11,455 nucleotides of DNA from an uncultured Porphyromonadaceae bacterium (GCA_900554265.1 USGZ01000017.1:1-11455), one strand, 5' to 3'. Positions 1-7,170 are shown, counted from the first letter of the stretch. Numbers and translations are program-made. Notes: a model not told the origin generated them from the letters alone.

Positions 1-174
1 GCCGCGCGAGTCCCAGGGATTGGCCGTAAGGCCGTCCTCGGCAAGATGCTCAGCCAGGATGCAGTTCACGCCATTGCCGTCGACAGGTTCCGCGTCGCCG
101 CCCGACGAAGCCATCGCCACTCCGGCGGCTGCCGTAGCCAATATGATAATGATGGAAAAAATACGCATAATCAT
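1..174 (-). CDS. Secreted protein of unknown function, N-terminal fragment
   Basis: An open frame runs on the minus strand from an ATG at 174 through the left edge: 58 codons without a stop. The first 22 or so residues look like a Sec signal peptide: a short basic start (Met-Ile-Met-Arg), a hydrophobic core of Ile, Leu and Ala, then Ala-Met-Ala before a polar Ser-Ser-Gly-Gly stretch, a plausible signal peptidase I site. There is no Cys directly after the core, so it is probably not a lipoprotein; the only Cys is at residue 38. ATG at 168 is an equally possible start. The visible mature part is too short to assign a family. A minus-strand -7 motif at 207-214 supports transcription in this direction. 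The gene is divergent from the SecB-like gene. Existence is likely; function is unknown. Confidence 0.6.
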   Translation of the reverse strand, partial: MIMRIFSIIIILATAAAGVAMASSGGDAEPVDGNGVNCILAEHLAEDGLTANPWDSRG

Positions 175-206
175 GATGCGCGCTCCGGGCGCGTAAGTTT
201 TCAACG

Positions 207-214
207 CAAAGGTA
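207..214 (-). promoter_or_regulatory. Candidate Bacteroidetes -7 promoter element for the minus-strand gene
   Basis: Read on the minus strand this is TACCTTTG, an exact match to the Bacteroidetes TAnnTTTG motif, 33 bases upstream of the ATG at 174. No clear TTTG -33 box sits at the usual distance, so the call rests on one element plus its position. Confidence 0.45.
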
Positions 215-236
215 GCAAATAATTCCGATTTTTTAC

Positions 237-244
237 TACTTTTG
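237..244 (+). promoter_or_regulatory. Candidate Bacteroidetes -7 promoter element for the SecB-like gene
   Basis: TACTTTTG matches TAnnTTTG exactly and would start transcription near 250, about 48 bases before the ATG at 299. A TTTG -33 box is not evident. It lies back to back with the minus-strand element at 207-214, with 22 bases between them, so the two promoters probably share or compete for the same DNA. It also rules out the TTG at 242 as a translation start, because that codon lies inside the promoter. Confidence 0.45.
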
Positions 245-298
245 TGCCAATATGAAGCGTCCTCTGAACAGACCGGCGCGAACACACGTTCTAACTAC

Positions 299-769
299 AT
301 GAAAGACTTGGATTTCAACATCAGCCTCCGTTCGATAGGAGAAGTAGAGGGCGCCAGCGTGCTCAACCGCCGCGCGGCCATGCGTGCCTCGGGCAAAGAT
401 ATTTCAGTCGATATGACCGTCCGTGTGGTCCCCGACCTCGAGGCTTCCACAATCAGCCTTATCGTGACTGCTTCCTACATCGCCAAAGGCGTCATAGTGC
501 GCGAACGCCTGCTGACATGCTCCGCATACGCCACTTTCGAAATCCAGGACCTGCGCCAGCATATCGAAATAAACGGTGAGGATGTCGTTGTCGGCGGAAA
601 ACTGATGATGATGATGCTGGGCATCGCCGTCGGGGCCCTGAGAGGCATCATTTCCGTGCGCATAGCCGGCACCCCGCTGAAAAACAGGCCACTGCCTATA
701 ATCGACCTGACGGCCCTGATGTACCGTCTGCGCTACGGGTCTGCCCCCGCCGAAGTATTCCGCACCTAA
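299..769 (+). CDS. Hypothetical protein, possibly SecB-like
   Basis: A 156-residue soluble protein with no signal peptide or membrane segment. The start is the ATG at 299; the frame is open back to a TTG at 242, but that overlaps the putative promoter. The body alternates hydrophobic and polar residues (about 35-100), suggesting beta strands. A run of four Met (residues 103-106, an ATG repeat in the DNA) precedes a C-terminal block: Arg115-Gly116, then a Gly-Thr-Pro turn, then Pro-Leu-Pro at 131-133 followed by Ile-Ile-Asp-Leu. This layout (Arg-Gly, a strand, then a Pro-rich Asp-Leu motif near the end) resembles SecB-like chaperone domains that Bacteroidetes carry as short stand-alone proteins. 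That assignment is by eye and tentative. If correct, the role would be binding unfolded clients, either for export or as the chaperone of a toxin-antitoxin pair. No toxin gene is adjacent on this strand. Confidence 0.65.
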   Translation: MKDLDFNISLRSIGEVEGASVLNRRAAMRASGKDISVDMTVRVVPDLEASTISLIVTASYIAKGVIVRERLLTCSAYATFEIQDLRQHIEINGEDVVVGGKLMMMMLGIAVGALRGIISVRIAGTPLKNRPLPIIDLTALMYRLRYGSAPAEVFRT

Positions 770-770
770 G

Positions 771-806
771 ACAGTACATAGTTTCACACAATACAGCACA
801 TAGTTT
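771..806. repeat. Pair of 14-base direct repeats, 22-base period
   Basis: ACAGTACATAGTTT (771-784) and ACAGCACATAGTTT (793-806) differ at one base and are offset by exactly 22 bases, about two turns of the helix. They lie just after the SecB-like stop codon and 26 bases before the -33 box of the thiamine operon. The spacing would suit a protein binding two sites on one DNA face, but no binding protein is suggested by the sequence and chance duplication cannot be excluded. Confidence 0.5.
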
Positions 807-831
807 TTTCGACAGTCCGCCCTCATGCAGA

Positions 832-863
832 TTTGCACGGGGGCGAAGTTTTCATTAACTTTG
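832..863 (+). promoter_or_regulatory. Promoter of the thiamine uptake operon
   Basis: A TTTG -33 box at 832-835 and TAACTTTG (TAnnTTTG) at 856-863 are separated by 20 bases, within the normal 17-23 range for the Bacteroidetes primary sigma factor. Transcription would begin near 870, so the TPP riboswitch starts almost at the 5' end of the transcript. This is the best-formed promoter in the window. Confidence 0.8.
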
Positions 864-876
864 CGGCGACAAAACC

Positions 877-980
877 AATCACAGGGGTGCGACGCCCACG
901 GGCGGGCCAGGAGTGGCCCGCTGGCGAAGCTGAGATCATACCCTTAGAACCTGATCCGGATAATACCGGCGTAGAGAACA
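877..980 (+). ncRNA. TPP riboswitch (THI element)
   Basis: All the conserved blocks of the thiamine pyrophosphate aptamer are present in order: GGGGTGC at 884-890, CTGAGA at 930-935, ACCC at 940-943, GAACCTGATC at 947-956, and the CCGG/CCGG stem (956-959 with 966-969) closing an ATAATA loop, then GCGTAG. A variable extension forms a perfect 7-bp stem (903-909 with 914-920). P1 pairing is weak; AAT at 877-879 could pair with ATT at 982-984. The ATG of the receptor gene lies at 985, directly after the aptamer, leaving no room for a separate terminator. By family knowledge, TPP binding lowers expression; from this layout I infer that it does so by blocking translation initiation rather than by attenuation. 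Confidence 0.95.
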
Positions 981-984
981 CATT

Positions 985-3228
985 ATGAAACATTTACTGT
1001 TGCCGGCAGCCTGCATTGCCGTGGCATTGTCGCCACTTGCCGCAAGCGCTGCCGAGGCTTTCGAGCCTGAATCTTCCGACACAATCCAGCTGAGCGGCAT
1101 AGAAATCGCCGCCAACCGCGCCGCCGCGAACACACCAGTGGCCTACTCGGTAGTCACGCGCGCCGAACTCGAGCGCCGCAACGACGGACGCGACATTCCC
1201 TTCCTGCTTTCGATGACACCATCGCTGACGACGACTTCCGATGCCGGCGCCGGCATGGGCTACAGCGGCCTCCGCATCCGCGGCGTCGACGCAACGCGCA
1301 TCAACGTCACGGCCAACGGCGTGCCCATCAACGACGGCGAGAGTCACAACGTCTACTGGGTCAACATGCCCGACCTGGCCGGCAGTCTCCGCGACATCCA
1401 GATTCAGCGCGGTGCCGGCACAAGCACCAACGGTGCCGGAGCATTCGGCGCAAGCGTCAACATGCTTACGCTGGCACCATCAACCGAGGCCTACGGCGAA
1501 TTCTCCGGCAGCTACGGCATGTACAACACCCACATGGAGAGCCTGCGCGCCGGCACGGGTCTTCTCGGCGGTCACTGGACGATAGACGCCCGCATCTCGA
1601 ACCTTGGTTCCGACGGCTACATCGACCGCGCCTCCTCCTCGCTCTGGAGCTACCTGGGACAGGTAGGCTACATCAACGGCGGCACGAGCCTGCGCCTGCT
1701 CGCCTTCGGGGGCAAGGAGGATACATACATGGCCTGGGACTACGCCTCCAGGGAGGACATGGAGAAATACGGACGCCGCTACAATCCCTGCGGCGAATAC
1801 ACCGACTCCAAGGGCAACACCGCCTATTATCCTGACCAGAAGGACCACTTCATCCAGCACCACTTCCAGCTTCACCTGGCCCAGACTCTCAATGAATACT
1901 GGCGCCTGAGCGCGACAGCCTTCTACACCAAGGGCGACGGATACTACGACCAGTACAAGACACGCCGCACGCTGGTCGAATACGGCCTTCAGAACTTCCG
2001 CGACGCCGAGGGCAACGAAGTCGAGAAATCCGACCTCATCCGTCTGAAGTACAACGACAACGGCTTTGTCGGCGGCAACGCGACCCTCAACTACCGCCGC
2101 GACCGCGTCGACGCAACCATCGGAGGCGGCGTCAGCAACTTCCACGGCGACCACTTCGGACAAATCAAGTGGGTGCGCAACTATATGGGCCCCATCGACC
2201 CGCTCCAGGAGTACTACAACAACACCGGCCGCAAGTTCGACGCCAACATCTACGCCCGCGCGAACGTCGACATCACCCGCCAGTTCAGTGCTTTCGCCGA
2301 CCTTCAGTACCGCCACATCAACTACTCCATCCGCGGCGTGAGCGACAACTACGACTGGAACACCTCCTCGATGGCCGAACTGGACATCCACGAGAAATAC
2401 GACTTCTTCAACCCCAAGGTAGGCGTCAACTTCACCGACGGCGCCCACAACCGCGCCTTCGCGTCCTGGAGCGTGGCCCACAAGGAACCTGTCCGCGACA
2501 ACTTCACCGACGGCGACCGCAACCATATCCCCAGCGCCGAGCGCCTGTTCGACTATGAAATCGGCTACACCTACAGCCACCGCCTGTTCACCCTCGGCGT
2601 GAACCTCTACTATATGGACTATAAGGACCAACTCGTCGTGACCGGCCAGCTGTCCGACACCGGCAACCCCCTGAGCGTCAACGTTCCCAAGAGCTACCGC
2701 ATGGGCATCGAACTCCAGGGCGCCCTCAAGCCCGCAAACTGGTTCGACTGGCAGATCAACGCCACCCTCAGCCGCAACCGCATCAAGGACTTCACCGAGT
2801 ACATCTACGAGGACGAGTGGACCAATCCCATCGAGCGCTACGTCGGCGACACCCCAATCGCCTTCTCGCCCGACTTCGTGCTGCACAACAGCTTCAACTT
2901 CCACTGGCGCGGCCTGGACGCCTCGCTGGAGAGCCACTACGTCAGCAAACAGTACATGAGCAATGCCCACTCCGACGAGCAGATGCTCGACAGCTACTTC
3001 GTCAGCAACCTCCGCCTGGGATACGACTTCGGCAAGGTGCTCGGTACCAAGGGCGTGCGCCTCGGCCTGACGGTCTACAACCTCTTCAACGAGAAATACG
3101 AGGACAACGGCTACGCCGGCGCCGGCTACTATAAGGACGAGCAGGGCAACCCCGTCGTCTACCGCTATGCGGGCTATGCCGCCCAGGCCACCACGCACGT
3201 GACCGGCAGCCTCACCGTTCGCTTCTGA
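985..3228 (+). CDS. TonB-dependent outer membrane receptor, probably for thiamine
   Basis: A 747-residue outer membrane receptor. Residues 1-22 form a signal peptide ending in Ala-Ala-Ser-Ala. A short segment with a possible TonB box (around Asp32-Ile41) leads to the plug domain (about 46-165), which shows the typical Ile-Arg-Gly-Val block and Gly-Ala-Gly-Ala-Phe-Gly near residue 155. The rest is an aromatic-rich beta barrel ending in Thr-Val-Arg-Phe, the C-terminal Phe expected for barrel assembly. It lacks the extra N-terminal carboxypeptidase-regulatory-like domain of SusC proteins and has no SusD partner, so it fits small-molecule receptors better than glycan systems. Substrate is inferred from context: the TPP riboswitch just upstream and the translationally coupled PnuT downstream. 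A comparable receptor-PnuT pair is known as the thiamine import route in Bacteroides thetaiotaomicron. Thiamine or a phosphorylated form is the likely ligand; a precursor is possible. Confidence 0.9.
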   Translation: MKHLLLPAACIAVALSPLAASAAEAFEPESSDTIQLSGIEIAANRAAANTPVAYSVVTRAELERRNDGRDIPFLLSMTPSLTTTSDAGAGMGYSGLRIRGVDATRINVTANGVPINDGESHNVYWVNMPDLAGSLRDIQIQRGAGTSTNGAGAFGASVNMLTLAPSTEAYGEFSGSYGMYNTHMESLRAGTGLLGGHWTIDARISNLGSDGYIDRASSSLWSYLGQVGYINGGTSLRLLAFGGKEDTYMAWDYASREDMEKYGRRYNPCGEYTDSKGNTAYYPDQKDHFIQHHFQLHLAQTLNEYWRLSATAFYTKGDGYYDQYKTRRTLVEYGLQNFRDAEGNEVEKSDLIRLKYNDNGFVGGNATLNYRRDRVDATIGGGVSNFHGDHFGQIKWVRNYMGPIDPLQEYYNNTGRKFDANIYARANVDITRQFSAFADLQYRHINYSIRGVSDNYDWNTSSMAELDIHEKYDFFNPKVGVNFTDGAHNRAFASWSVAHKEPVRDNFTDGDRNHIPSAERLFDYEIGYTYSHRLFTLGVNLYYMDYKDQLVVTGQLSDTGNPLSVNVPKSYRMGIELQGALKPANWFDWQINATLSRNRIKDFTEYIYEDEWTNPIERYVGDTPIAFSPDFVLHNSFNFHWRGLDASLESHYVSKQYMSNAHSDEQMLDSYFVSNLRLGYDFGKVLGTKGVRLGLTVYNLFNEKYEDNGYAGAGYYKDEQGNPVVYRYAGYAAQATTHVTGSLTVRF

Positions 3229-3848
3229 TGGACTCCATACTCCAATACCTTACGCTCGACAGGACGCTCGAAATTTCGGGCTTCCTGATCGGGCTTCTTT
3301 ATTTATGGTGGGAATACCACGCCGACCCGAAGATGTGGTTCGCCAACATAGCGATGCCTACGGTCAGCTTCTGGATCTACTACCGCGCGGGGCTGTATGC
3401 CGACTTCGCGATGAACTGCTACTACTTCGTGATGGCCATCTACGGCTACATAGTCTGGACGATGGGCCTGCGCAAGCACGGCGCCGCGGCCAAGGCAATA
3501 ACAAGCATGGGCTGGGAGCGCCTTTTGGTTATGGCGCCGGTATTCGCGCTGATCTACGCGGCGCTGACCTACTGGCTGGTCGAGTGGACGGACAGCACCG
3601 TGCCTTACTGGGACGCCTTCACCACGGCGATGAGTATCGTGGCCACCTGGATGCTGGCGCGCAAGTACCTGGAACAATGGCTGGCGTGGATAGCCGTCGA
3701 CGCCGTCTGCGTCGGGCTGTACTGGTACAAGGACCGGCCCTTCTATGCCCTGCTCTACCTTCTGTACACCGTCATTGCCGTGTTCGGGTATATGAAGTGG
3801 CGCAGGATGATGAAGGCGCAGGCCACATCGGCCGAAAGTGCCCGATAA
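3228..3848 (+). CDS. pnuT: PnuC-family inner membrane thiamine transporter PnuT
   Basis: A 206-residue, very Trp- and Tyr-rich membrane protein with about seven hydrophobic segments. PnuC-family signatures are visible: Trp-Trp-Glu at 27-29, Gly-Leu-Tyr-Ala-Asp-Phe at 54-59, Tyr-Gly-Tyr-Ile-Val-Trp at 71-76, and Trp154...Asp158 followed by a Tyr/Trp-rich helix and a last Gly-Tyr-Met-Lys-Trp at 187-191. PnuC relatives move vitamins by facilitated diffusion, with uptake driven by phosphorylation inside the cell. The ATG shares its A with the receptor's TGA stop (TGATG), so translation is almost certainly coupled and both genes fall under the TPP riboswitch. Context therefore favours thiamine (PnuT) over nicotinamide riboside (PnuC). 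A thiamine pyrophosphokinase, which accompanies this pair in some relatives, does not follow here. The C-terminal tail is short, charged and cytoplasmic by the positive-inside rule. Confidence 0.88.
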   Translation: MDSILQYLTLDRTLEISGFLIGLLYLWWEYHADPKMWFANIAMPTVSFWIYYRAGLYADFAMNCYYFVMAIYGYIVWTMGLRKHGAAAKAITSMGWERLLVMAPVFALIYAALTYWLVEWTDSTVPYWDAFTTAMSIVATWMLARKYLEQWLAWIAVDAVCVGLYWYKDRPFYALLYLLYTVIAVFGYMKWRRMMKAQATSAESAR

Positions 3849-3869
3849 ACACTTATTCACATTTATGCG

Positions 3870-3883
3870 GCCGTTTTTACGGC
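3870..3883 (+). terminator. Small hairpin after pnuT, weak terminator candidate
   Basis: GCCGT and ACGGC pair as a 5-bp stem around a TTTT loop, 21 bases after the pnuT stop. No uninterrupted T-tract follows (AATTTGC), so this would be a weak intrinsic terminator at best. It also overlaps the region where the -33 box of the next promoter should lie. Confidence 0.25.
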
Positions 3884-3892
3884 AATTTGCTG

Positions 3893-3900
3893 TATCTTTG
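3893..3900 (+). promoter_or_regulatory. -7 promoter element of the pfp gene
   Basis: TATCTTTG is an exact TAnnTTTG match, 36 bases before the pfp ATG at 3937, and is the same octamer used ahead of nqrA. There is no good TTTG at the normal -33 distance, only T-rich sequence around 3874-3878. Confidence 0.65.
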
Positions 3901-3936
3901 CGAAAAAATAAACCAACAAGATACCATCTTCTCAAT

Positions 3937-5586
3937 ATGAAAAAGAGTGCTTTACAAAAAGCCCGCGCAAACTATCAGCCCAAGCTGCCCATTGTCCTGA
4001 CAGCTCCGGTAAAGGTTGTCGAAGGACAGGCCACCGAATCCGTAGCCGACCAGGCTGCCATCCGCAGCCTCTTCCCCAACACTTACGGACTTCCCGAAAT
4101 TCACTTTGAAAAGAACGCCAACCCCACTGCCGGCAAGCCCCTCAACGTAGGCGTAATCCTCTCCGGCGGCCAGGCTCCCGGCGGCCACAACGTGATCTGC
4201 GGTCTTTTCGACGGTATCAAGAAAATCCACCGCGACTCCCGCCTCTTCGGCTTCCTGATGGGTCCCTCCGGCCTGATCGAGCACAAGTACATCGAACTCA
4301 CCGCCCCCATCATCGACGAATACCGCAACACCGGCGGCTTCGACATCATCGGCTCCGGCCGTACCAAACTCGAGAAGAAGGACCAGTTCGACAAGGGTCT
4401 CGAAATCCTGCGCGAACTCGGCATCACCGCCCTGGTAATCATCGGCGGCGACGACTCGAACACCAACGCCGCCATCCTGGCCGAATACTACAAGGCCAAC
4501 AACGCCGGCGTTCAGGTAATCGGCTGCCCCAAGACCATCGACGGCGACCTCAAGAACAAGCAGATCGAAACCTCTTTCGGCTTCGACACCGCCACCAAGG
4601 TATATTCCGAAGTTATCGGCAACATCCAGCGCGACTGCAACTCCGCCAAGAAGTACTGGCACTTCATCAAGCTCATGGGCCGCTCCGCCAGCCATATCGC
4701 CCTCGAATGCGCCCTGCAGACACAGCCCAACATCTGCCTCATTTCCGAGGAAATCCAGGAGAAGAACATGAGCCTGGACGACATCGTCAAGTACATAGCC
4801 GACATCGTTACGGCCCGCGCCGCCGAAGGCAACAACTTCGGCACCATCCTCATCCCCGAAGGCCTCATAGAGTTCATCCCCGAATACAAGAAGCTTATCA
4901 GCGAGCTCAACGAACTCCTCGGAGCCAACAAGGAAAAGGTAGCAGCCATGGACAACGCCGCCCTCAAGGCATTCATCCTCGAGAACCTCGGCGAGGCCAA
5001 CGTAGCCGCCCTGCAGAAGCTCCCCGAGAGCGTCGCCGACCAGCTGATGCTCGACCGCGACCCCCACGGCAACGTCCAGGTATCGCTCATCGAAACCGAG
5101 AAGCTGCTCTCCGGCCTGGTAGCCAAGTATCTCGCCGGCAGCGAGGCCTTCCACGCCGCCAAGGGCAAGTTCTCTCCCCTGCACCACTTCTTCGGCTATG
5201 AGGGCCGCTGCGCCGATCCCTCCAACTTCGACGCCGACTACTGCTACGCCCTAGGCTACAACGCCGCCGCCCTCATCAACGCCGGCGTCACCGGCTACAT
5301 GAGCGCCATCCGCAACCTCGTGAAGCCTGCCGTACAGTGGATTCCCGGCGGTATCCCCATCACCATGATGATGAATATCGAGCGCCGCAACGCCGAGGAC
5401 AAGCCCGTAATCCAGAAGGCACTCGTCCGCCTGGACGGCGCGCCCTTCAAGCACTTCGCCGCAAACCGCGCCGAGTGGGCCCAGAACACCTGCTACGTCT
5501 ATCCCGGCCCCATCCAGTACTTCGGTCCCTCCGAAGTCTGCGACCAGCCGAGCATGACCCTGCGCTACGAGCACAAGGACAAATAA
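3937..5586 (+). CDS. pfp: Diphosphate--fructose-6-phosphate 1-phosphotransferase (PPi-dependent PFK)
   Basis: A 549-residue cytoplasmic enzyme of the phosphofructokinase family, transferring phosphate reversibly between pyrophosphate and fructose 6-phosphate in glycolysis. Visible motifs: the Gly-Gly-Gln-Ala-Pro-Gly-Gly phosphate loop at 77-83, Gly170-Gly-Asp-Asp173, Pro198-Lys199-Thr-Ile-Asp-Gly-Asp204 containing the catalytic Asp, and Met247-Gly-Arg249 for sugar phosphate binding. Asp173 (where ATP enzymes have Gly) and Lys199 in the Pro-Lys-Thr-Ile-Asp block are the established signature of PPi use. The length fits the long (about 550-residue) PFP clade with an inserted helical region (about 300-400) rather than the 320-residue bacterial PfkA. 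I chose ATG 3937 because the frame extends upstream through the promoter motif, and the sequence from Met-Lys-Lys-Ser onward reads as a normal N-terminus. It stands alone between its own promoter and terminator. Confidence 0.95.
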   Translation: MKKSALQKARANYQPKLPIVLTAPVKVVEGQATESVADQAAIRSLFPNTYGLPEIHFEKNANPTAGKPLNVGVILSGGQAPGGHNVICGLFDGIKKIHRDSRLFGFLMGPSGLIEHKYIELTAPIIDEYRNTGGFDIIGSGRTKLEKKDQFDKGLEILRELGITALVIIGGDDSNTNAAILAEYYKANNAGVQVIGCPKTIDGDLKNKQIETSFGFDTATKVYSEVIGNIQRDCNSAKKYWHFIKLMGRSASHIALECALQTQPNICLISEEIQEKNMSLDDIVKYIADIVTARAAEGNNFGTILIPEGLIEFIPEYKKLISELNELLGANKEKVAAMDNAALKAFILENLGEANVAALQKLPESVADQLMLDRDPHGNVQVSLIETEKLLSGLVAKYLAGSEAFHAAKGKFSPLHHFFGYEGRCADPSNFDADYCYALGYNAAALINAGVTGYMSAIRNLVKPAVQWIPGGIPITMMMNIERRNAEDKPVIQKALVRLDGAPFKHFAANRAEWAQNTCYVYPGPIQYFGPSEVCDQPSMTLRYEHKDK

Positions 5587-5631
5587 TACAACGGCCCGTA
5601 AGGGACCGCCATTACCTTCAATTCAGCTTGC

Positions 5632-5668
5632 AGACCTCTCCGGAGAAATCCGGGGAGGTCTTTCTGTT
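5632..5668 (+). terminator. Intrinsic terminator of pfp
   Basis: AGACCTCTCCGGA (5632-5644) pairs with TCCGGGGAGGTCT (5649-5661) over 13 base pairs, one a G-U wobble, around a stable GAAA tetraloop. The downstream arm runs into TTTCTGTT. It lies 45 bases after the pfp stop and separates pfp from the nqr operon. Confidence 0.9.
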
Positions 5669-5704
5669 AAAGTTTGCAAAGCGTGTGATTTGACAAAAGC
5701 GGAG

Positions 5705-5738
5705 TTTTAAGTTTTTTTGGCAAAATTCCGTATCTTTG
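5705..5738 (+). promoter_or_regulatory. Promoter of the nqr operon
   Basis: TATCTTTG at 5731-5738 matches the TAnnTTTG -7 motif. TTTT at 5705-5708 lies 22 bases upstream, the right distance for a -33 box but imperfect; a true TTTG at 5716-5719 is too close (11 bases). Transcription would start near 5745, leaving a leader of about 45 bases before nqrA. Confidence 0.65.
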
Positions 5739-5789
5739 CATCTGCTTAACGACTCTCTCCCCCGCACCTGCATAACAACTTAACCCAAT

Positions 5790-7130
5790 ATGAAAATCAA
5801 ACTCAAAAAGGGTAGCAAGCTTAAGATTGCCGGCGCTGCGGAAAGCTACGTTCCCGCGGCAAAGGTAATACCCGCGCTTGCAGCCATTTGCCCGGATGAT
5901 TTTCCCGGTTTCACGCCCAAGCCGGCGGTGGCCGCGGGCGACGCCGTCTGCGTCGGTTCGCCGCTGCTGTCCGACAAGAAGCACCCGGAAGTCAAGCTGG
6001 TATCCCCGGTAGCCGGAACGGTCAGGGAAATCGTGCGCGGCGAGCGCCGCAGGATTCTGCGCGTTGAAATCGAGGTCAATCCCGACGGGGGCGCCTCCCT
6101 GGGCTTCCCCAAGGCTACCGACGCCGCCTCCCTGCGCCGCCTGCTGGCCAATTCCGGCCTGCTGGCCATGATGCGCCAGCGCCCATACGACATCGTTCCC
6201 AATCCCGACGACACCGTACGCGACATCTTCGTGACGGCCATCGCCAGCGCTCCCCTGGAGGCTCCTGTCGCCGCTCCGGCCGGCAAGGACCTCGAGAGCG
6301 CCCGAGCCGCCGTCAAGGCCCTGGCTTCGCTCACCGAGGGCAAGGTCTACATCAGCCACGCCGAAGGCGCCGACTTCCCTGACATAGATGGAGCCGAAAC
6401 CGTCGAGGTCGCCGGAGTCCATCCCGCCGGCAACGCCGGCGTGCAGATTGCCGCCATAAAGCCCGTCAATAAGGGCGATATTGTCTGGACGCTGACCTGG
6501 GACGTGCTCCTGCGCATCGGCCGTCTGCTCCTGTCCGGGAATGTCGACTGCTCTACCGACGTGGTAATCGCCGGGCCGGAAGTCGGGAAGCCCTGCGTGG
6601 TCACCACCGTGTTCGGAGCCGCCGTAGCTCCGCTGGTCGAAGGACGCCTCAAGGACGACGGACTCCACAAGCGCATAATCTCCGGCAATGTCCTTACGGG
6701 GACTGCCACAGGCGACGGAGCCGACGCCTTCCTGCGCGCTCCCTACCGCCAGATTACGGTAATCGCAGAGGGCGACGACAAGGACGAGTTCATGGGCTGG
6801 GCATCGGTAGCTCCGTCGAAGATGAGCGAGAGCCGCGCCCTCCCCTTCCGCTGGCTCACCAAAGCTTTCAGCCCCGACGCACGCCTCAACGGCGGCCGCC
6901 GCGCAATCATCATGAGCGGCGAGTACGACAAGATGATACCCATGGACATTCTGCCCGAGTACCTCATCAAGGCCATCATCGCCCGCGACATCGAGCAGAT
7001 GGAAGCTCTGGGCATCTACGAGGTGGCACCGGAGGATTTCGCCCTGGCCGAGTACGCCGATACCTCCAAACTCCCCCTGCAGCAGATTGTGCGCGACGGC
7101 CTGGATTTCCTGCGCAAGGAACTCGAATAA
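5790..7130 (+). CDS. nqrA: Na+-translocating NADH:quinone oxidoreductase subunit A
   Basis: NqrA, 446 residues, matching the family's usual length. It is the peripheral cytoplasmic subunit of the sodium pump and carries no flavin or iron-sulfur cofactor; in Vibrio it contributes to the quinone-binding region. The N-terminus shows the family pattern: Lys-Lys-Gly-Ser-Lys-Leu-Lys-Ile-Ala-Gly, then a barrel-sandwich-like segment with Asp-Lys-Lys-His-Pro-Glu-Val (about 62-68) and Ser-Pro-Val-Ala-Gly-Thr-Val, as in Vibrio NqrA. No signal peptide or membrane helix is present. It is the first gene of the operon, translated from an ATG after an A-rich, Shine-Dalgarno-poor leader. A 40-base A-rich gap separates it from nqrB, the largest gap inside the operon. 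Confidence 0.96.
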   Translation: MKIKLKKGSKLKIAGAAESYVPAAKVIPALAAICPDDFPGFTPKPAVAAGDAVCVGSPLLSDKKHPEVKLVSPVAGTVREIVRGERRRILRVEIEVNPDGGASLGFPKATDAASLRRLLANSGLLAMMRQRPYDIVPNPDDTVRDIFVTAIASAPLEAPVAAPAGKDLESARAAVKALASLTEGKVYISHAEGADFPDIDGAETVEVAGVHPAGNAGVQIAAIKPVNKGDIVWTLTWDVLLRIGRLLLSGNVDCSTDVVIAGPEVGKPCVVTTVFGAAVAPLVEGRLKDDGLHKRIISGNVLTGTATGDGADAFLRAPYRQITVIAEGDDKDEFMGWASVAPSKMSESRALPFRWLTKAFSPDARLNGGRRAIIMSGEYDKMIPMDILPEYLIKAIIARDIEQMEALGIYEVAPEDFALAEYADTSKLPLQQIVRDGLDFLRKELE

Positions 7131-7170
7131 GTCAAGGATATAGAAACAAACCACAGAAATACCATACACA

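Noticed and set aside
242..298. TTG at 242 as start of the SecB-like protein
   Set aside because: The codon lies inside the -7 promoter motif (237-244), so it would not be in the transcript; ATG 299 fits the conserved-looking part.
404..838. 144-codon minus-strand frame overlapping the SecB-like gene
   Set aside because: Its translation is His/Asp/Gln-rich without secondary-structure pattern, and it would start inside the thiamine promoter region.
1480..3198. 572-codon open frame on the minus strand opposite the TonB receptor
   Set aside because: It is antisense to a clear receptor gene, its translation is a low-complexity Val/Ala/Gly/Asp/Glu string, and it arises from the strong C/G third-position preference of the sense gene, which removes antisense stops.
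3838..3936. N-terminal extension of PFP from the ATG at 3838
   Set aside because: It would begin inside pnuT and read through the promoter; the encoded 33 residues are unlike the rest of the protein.
3952..5187. 411-codon minus-strand open frame opposite pfp
   Set aside because: Same cause: a codon-bias shadow of a well-supported enzyme gene, with no recognisable domain and no promoter motif.
5593..5612. Imperfect inverted repeat GGCCC/GGGACC just after the pfp stop
   Set aside because: The stem needs a bulge and has no T-tract; the 13-bp hairpin at 5632-5661 is the real terminator.
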